Positions 61,129-64,000 of a DNA stretch of 64,000 bases are shown here, piece by piece. Made by a program: the position numbers and the translations under genes. The stretch's first letter is position 1; each line of letters starts with the position of its first letter. The stretch comes from Methanolobus zinderi. Lineage in GTDB: Archaea; Halobacteriota; Methanosarcinia; Methanosarcinales; Methanosarcinaceae. The notes beneath the pieces are model-generated. The model had not been told where the DNA came from. It was given only the letters and a program-made list of their open reading frames with translations, and ran no database searches. Location of the stretch: contig NZ_CP058215.1 of the NCBI RefSeq assembly GCF_013388255.1, forward strand, positions 2,409,332 to 2,473,331, read 5' to 3'.

Positions 61129-64000
61129 TTATCCGTTCCCTACTGTAATAGTACCCTGATATGTATCTTCTCCGATCTGAACTGTGTATTCGTATACTCC
61201 GGCAGTTCTGAATAGACGACTGTACATGCTACCAGGTTCGATTGAGCCAGAATCGAATGAATCACCGCTTACAGTAGCAGTCTGGCTACCAGTGTTGGTC
61301 CATGTAATACCTTCATCCACAGGAGCACGGATGTTTTCAGGATTAATGCCAGATTCACTGATTGATACCTCGTCAGTATTCACAATTTCACCCTGAACAG
61401 TGGCCTGAGAATCCTCACTGGTATTCTCAGTTGCATTGTCTGAGGTTCCGTCCTCCATTGTTTCATTGGTCATGTTACCGGTTTCATTTTCCATGGCTGT
61501 GTCATCCGTAGTCGCATTCATGTCCCCGGTCGCATTCTCATCCATAGTGGCAGTGTCATTACATGTTACCCATGCGCTGTCGTCTCCCATCTCTCCGATA
61601 TTGTCGAAATCTACTGCGATACTATATCCTTCGTCATTCGGAGGCAGCATACCATCCCATGAATCATCGAAGTAGATTGTTATCGGACCATTGGACATAT
61701 TACTTTGATTGGACATGATCCTCGTGATCACGGCCCCTTCAGCCTGGTTCAATACCGTCCAGTTACCCTGACTATCGGTCACGTTTGTGATCATGTCCCC
61801 TGGTACGTTCAGGAGAATTGTATTGATCACGACATCCGGGAATGTTGCCATTGTCTGGTTGGTGATCTCTATTTCCGCAGTGTAAGGAGTGGTATCATTG
61901 TTGACCATGAGAGTTGCATTCAGGTCTCCCTGATATTCACTTTTGGACTCTTCCACATTGTTAAGGTAGCATGTGACATTATCTGTAACATTGTCAGTTA
62001 CATTGTCCATACCAGCCGGAGGAGTTACTACTCCATCTTCACCTTCTTCCACTTCTTCACACATTCCGATAGTGATCCAGGCATTATCGTCTCCTGTCTC
62101 TCCGATGTTCCGGACGTCTGTTGCAATCACATAGCCTTCTTCATTCTCAGGCAGTGTGCCATTCCAGCTTTCATCGAAGTTTATGGATATCGGACCTGTT
62201 GCATTATCGGCTGCAGTTTCATTCACTGTGACCATTGTAGTGAAATCACCGAATGGATTGTCCATTAGTTCCTCTGTGGTTATCCTCGTAAGGAAGAAAC
62301 CGAATGGATTCTCAGTATCAAGTGCAGTTACTTCCCACTCATTACCAGATGAATCAGTTACATTCGCTATCTGATCAGCCGGGACATTTAGCAGAAATGT
62401 ATTCACAGTTGCATTAGGGAACGTTTCCATGGTATCATTCGTCAGGTTCATCTCAGCCATGTAAGGACTTGACCTTGTATCTATCAATAGTGTAGCATTA
62501 AGCTGACCATCATACTGGCTCTTTTCATCCTCTACTACGTTAAGATAGCACATTGTAAGGTTGCCTTCTGTAACGTTTCCATCAGTTACGTTACCATCGG
62601 TTACATTACCATCAGTTACGTTTCCATCAGTTACGTTTCCATCAGTTACGTTTCCATCAGTTACGTTTCCATCAGTTACGTTTCCATCAGTCACGTTTCC
62701 ATCAGTCACGTTTCCATCAGTCACGTTACCATCTGTCATGTTGCCTTCGGTCACATTACCCGTAGCATCACCATCAGTAACAGTCACATTTGTGATGTTG
62801 TTGTATGCCCATACAGAGGAATCCTCACCCCAGCGAATATGGATTGCCAGGTCGACTTCTTCCGGACATTCATCGTATTCTACTGTGACACCTGTACTTC
62901 TTTCATTTGCTGCGCTTATCTCATAGTAAGCATCACCATTTTCAAACCTGTCAGAATATGGTCCTGGGAAAGGTGTCTCTGTAGAAACGTCCCACTCAAT
63001 TGAAGAGTTGCTGTCTGTTATATTTTCAGATCCCGGCTTGACAAGTATTGATTTAATACCGGGGTTTGCATCTTCAAGACCACCATAGTCGCTTGCATCT
63101 GTAATGTTCAGCTGCCCATCAGTACATGTAACATTAAAGTCAATCATCACACCTTCGGGCAGTTCATCACTCAGCTCCCATTCACCGGTAACGTTGCTAT
63201 CTGTCATATTTTCAGTCATGTTGTCACAATATCCGGTAATCCATGCACTCTCGTTGCCCATTTCTCCGATGTTCTGGACATCCTGGGCTACGATGTATTC
63301 TTCAGCATTTTCCGGCAGTGTACCATTCCAGGTACCATTCATGTAGATAGTTACCGGACCGGTTACGTTGGTTGCGTTCATACCAGGTTCAACTTCTGTT
63401 GCAAAGGTTCCGAAAGGATAAAGGTCTCCGAGTGCTTCCTCTGTTGTTGGTGGGATAAGTACTCCGTCTATTACATGTATTACACCATTGCTGGCCTCAA
63501 CATCAGCAGTAGTTACTGTGGCATTGTTTACCATAATAGTGCCATTTTCTTCAGTTACATTGAGCACTTCTCCCTGAACCGTGGTCAGGTTGTCAGTCTC
63601 AGCAAGAGTAGTAGCGTTGTATTCTCCTTCAACTACGTGATAGGTCAGAACACCGGTTAATGCAGCTTCATCTTCAAGAAGCATATCAAGCGTATTTCCT
63701 GGCAGTCTGTCAAAGGACTTGTTTGTTGGTGCAAACACAGTGTATGGTCCCTCTCCGGCCAGTGTATCTGTAAGATTGGCTGCATCAAGGGCTATGACAA
63801 GTGTCTCGAGTGAGTCAGCACTCGCAGCTACCTCGGCGATTGTTACATTCTCGCCTCCAAGCTCAGCACTTACGTTATCGTCAGGTTCGTCATCAACATT
63901 ATTTACAACCCACTCATTACCAGCTGAGTCTGTTGCATTCATGATCTGGTCAGCAGGAACATTCAGCATGAAACTGCCGAGTGCAGCATCCGGGAAGGTT
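61129..64000 (-). CDS. Giant secreted FAS1-domain surface protein (5' end beyond window)
   Basis: At least 956 residues are visible; the frame continues upstream past 64000. One FAS1 fasciclin domain lies at about residues 45-180 (VTIAEVAASADSLETLVIALDAANLTDTLAGEGPYTVFAPTNKSFDRL). There are four related blocks, the first partial, with LNVPADQI(A/M)NVTDSSGNEW and (W)NGTLPENEEGYVIATDVRNIGE. Between them is a tandem pentapeptide tract. The C-terminal 90 residues form a plastocyanin/cupredoxin-like domain that lacks the copper ligands. NxT/S sequons are abundant, so heavy N-glycosylation is expected. No C-terminal membrane anchor is visible. Likely S-layer-associated or adhesive. Confidence 0.88.
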   Translation of the reverse strand, partial: TFPDAALGSFMLNVPADQIMNATDSAGNEWVVNNVDDEPDDNVSAELGGENVTIAEVAASADSLETLVIALDAANLTDTLAGEGPYTVFAPTNKSFDRLPGNTLDMLLEDEAALTGVLTYHVVEGEYNATTLAETDNLTTVQGEVLNVTEENGTIMVNNATVTTADVEASNGVIHVIDGVLIPPTTEEALGDLYPFGTFATEVEPGMNATNVTGPVTIYMNGTWNGTLPENAEEYIVAQDVQNIGEMGNESAWITGYCDNMTENMTDSNVTGEWELSDELPEGVMIDFNVTCTDGQLNITDASDYGGLEDANPGIKSILVKPGSENITDSNSSIEWDVSTETPFPGPYSDRFENGDAYYEISAANERSTGVTVEYDECPEEVDLAIHIRWGEDSSVWAYNNITNVTVTDGDATGNVTEGNMTDGNVTDGNVTDGNVTDGNVTDGNVTDGNVTDGNVTDGNVTDGNVTDGNVTDGNVTEGNLTMCYLNVVEDEKSQYDGQLNATLLIDTRSSPYMAEMNLTNDTMETFPNATVNTFLLNVPADQIANVTDSSGNEWEVTALDTENPFGFFLTRITTEELMDNPFGDFTTMVTVNETAADNATGPISINFDESWNGTLPENEEGYVIATDVRNIGETGDDNAWITIGMCEEVEEGEDGVVTPPAGMDNVTDNVTDNVTCYLNNVEESKSEYQGDLNATLMVNNDTTPYTAEIEITNQTMATFPDVVINTILLNVPGDMITNVTDSQGNWTVLNQAEGAVITRIMSNQSNMSNGPITIYFDDSWDGMLPPNDEGYSIAVDFDNIGEMGDDSAWVTCNDTATMDENATGDMNATTDDTAMENETGNMTNETMEDGTSDNATENTSEDSQATVQGEIVNTDEVSISESGINPENIRAPVDEGITWTNTGSQTATVSGDSFDSGSIEPGSMYSRLFRTAGVYEYTVQIGEDTYQGTITVGNG
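62566..62760 (-). repeat. Thirteen tandem 15-bp repeats encoding GNVTD sequons
   Basis: Thirteen contiguous 15-bp units encode GNVTD (with one GNMTD and GNVTE variants), giving an N-x-T glycosylation sequon every five residues. Unit sequences differ slightly (atcagttacgtttcc, atcggttacattacc, atcagtcacgtttcc on the plus strand), and identical units are adjacent, a sign of recent slippage or unequal crossover. It is coding and in frame, so it is not a CRISPR. Confidence 0.95.

Noticed and set aside
62566-62760. Regular 15-bp repeats that might be taken for a CRISPR or minisatellite
   Set aside because: The units are contiguous without unique spacers and keep one reading frame encoding GNVTD in the surface protein.

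Overview
This is chromosomal sequence from a methanogenic archaeon of the order Methanosarcinales, most likely a methylotrophic member of Methanosarcinaceae; I cannot fix the genus. The evidence is direct: mer (F420-dependent methylene-H4MPT reductase) is followed by fpoF, the F420H2-dehydrogenase input subunit linked to mer in this group. There are also archaeal proteins (PAN, aMBF1, NreA, FprA, NadM), an archaeal cobalamin operon, a multiheme cytochrome c with a PGF-type sorting tail, and AT-rich TATA boxes. Most of the window is ordinary core genome. No insertion sequence, prophage, rRNA or CRISPR array is visible.

Layout. 0-6.4 kb: a partial zinc-ribbon gene, NreA DNA repair protein, phosphate permease plus DUF47 partner, a CrtI-like flavoprotein, purC, nikR and an arsR-type regulator. 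6.5-15.1 kb: a minus-strand run of stress and ion genes (bacteriohemerythrin, P-type ATPase, PfkB kinase, PAS protein, CPA2 antiporter, CBS protein, FTR-like catalytic subunit, FprA, rubrerythrin) that reads as an oxygen-defence and ion-homeostasis neighbourhood. 15.3-17.3 kb: inositol-phosphate synthase and DUF429. 17.3-21.9 kb: a compact redox operon (pentaheme surface cytochrome, variant ferredoxin, Isf, FNR-like reductase, AfpA) beside an AhpD-like protein and two DUF2180 zinc proteins. 22.3-24.8 kb: mer-fpoF-nadM. 24.9-26.5 kb: an ArsR-ArsM fusion with a CopZ-like metallochaperone.

26.8-37.2 kb: phzF, tRNA-Cys followed by cysS, small unknown genes, a LytS-type sensor kinase, an AK6 kinase and trpDFEG. 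37.3-40.4 kb: feoA-feoB-membrane protein-feoC-like. 40.6-46.5 kb: cobQ diverging from cbiT-L-F-G(N)-G(C)-H-C. 46.5-51.5 kb: CcdA with a tandem-thioredoxin lipoprotein, riboflavin-pathway reductase, CBS, Usp and an amidohydrolase. 51.5-52.4 kb: a candidate structured RNA, DUF167 and a 26-residue ORF. 52.5-61 kb: TOPRIM, DUF356, proC, aMBF1 diverging from PAN, DUF99, glmM, larE, GNAT, DUF531 and DUF166. 61.1-64 kb: a giant secreted FAS1 protein with an N-glycosylation-sequon repeat, open at the window edge.

Themes and highlights. Metal handling (Ni, Fe, As, Co, possibly Ca) and redox/oxygen chemistry dominate. The most unusual items are: the pentaheme cytochrome operon with no integral membrane electron carrier; two genes whose family N-terminus can only be reached from an ATA codon preceded by a near-perfect Shine-Dalgarno; a perfect 23-bp inverted copy of a gene's own first codons in its leader; a tRNA-Cys with apparent A73 next to cysS; a cupredoxin fold that has lost its copper ligands; and a structured RNA plus a promoter-to-terminator 26-aa gene around 51.5-52.4 kb.
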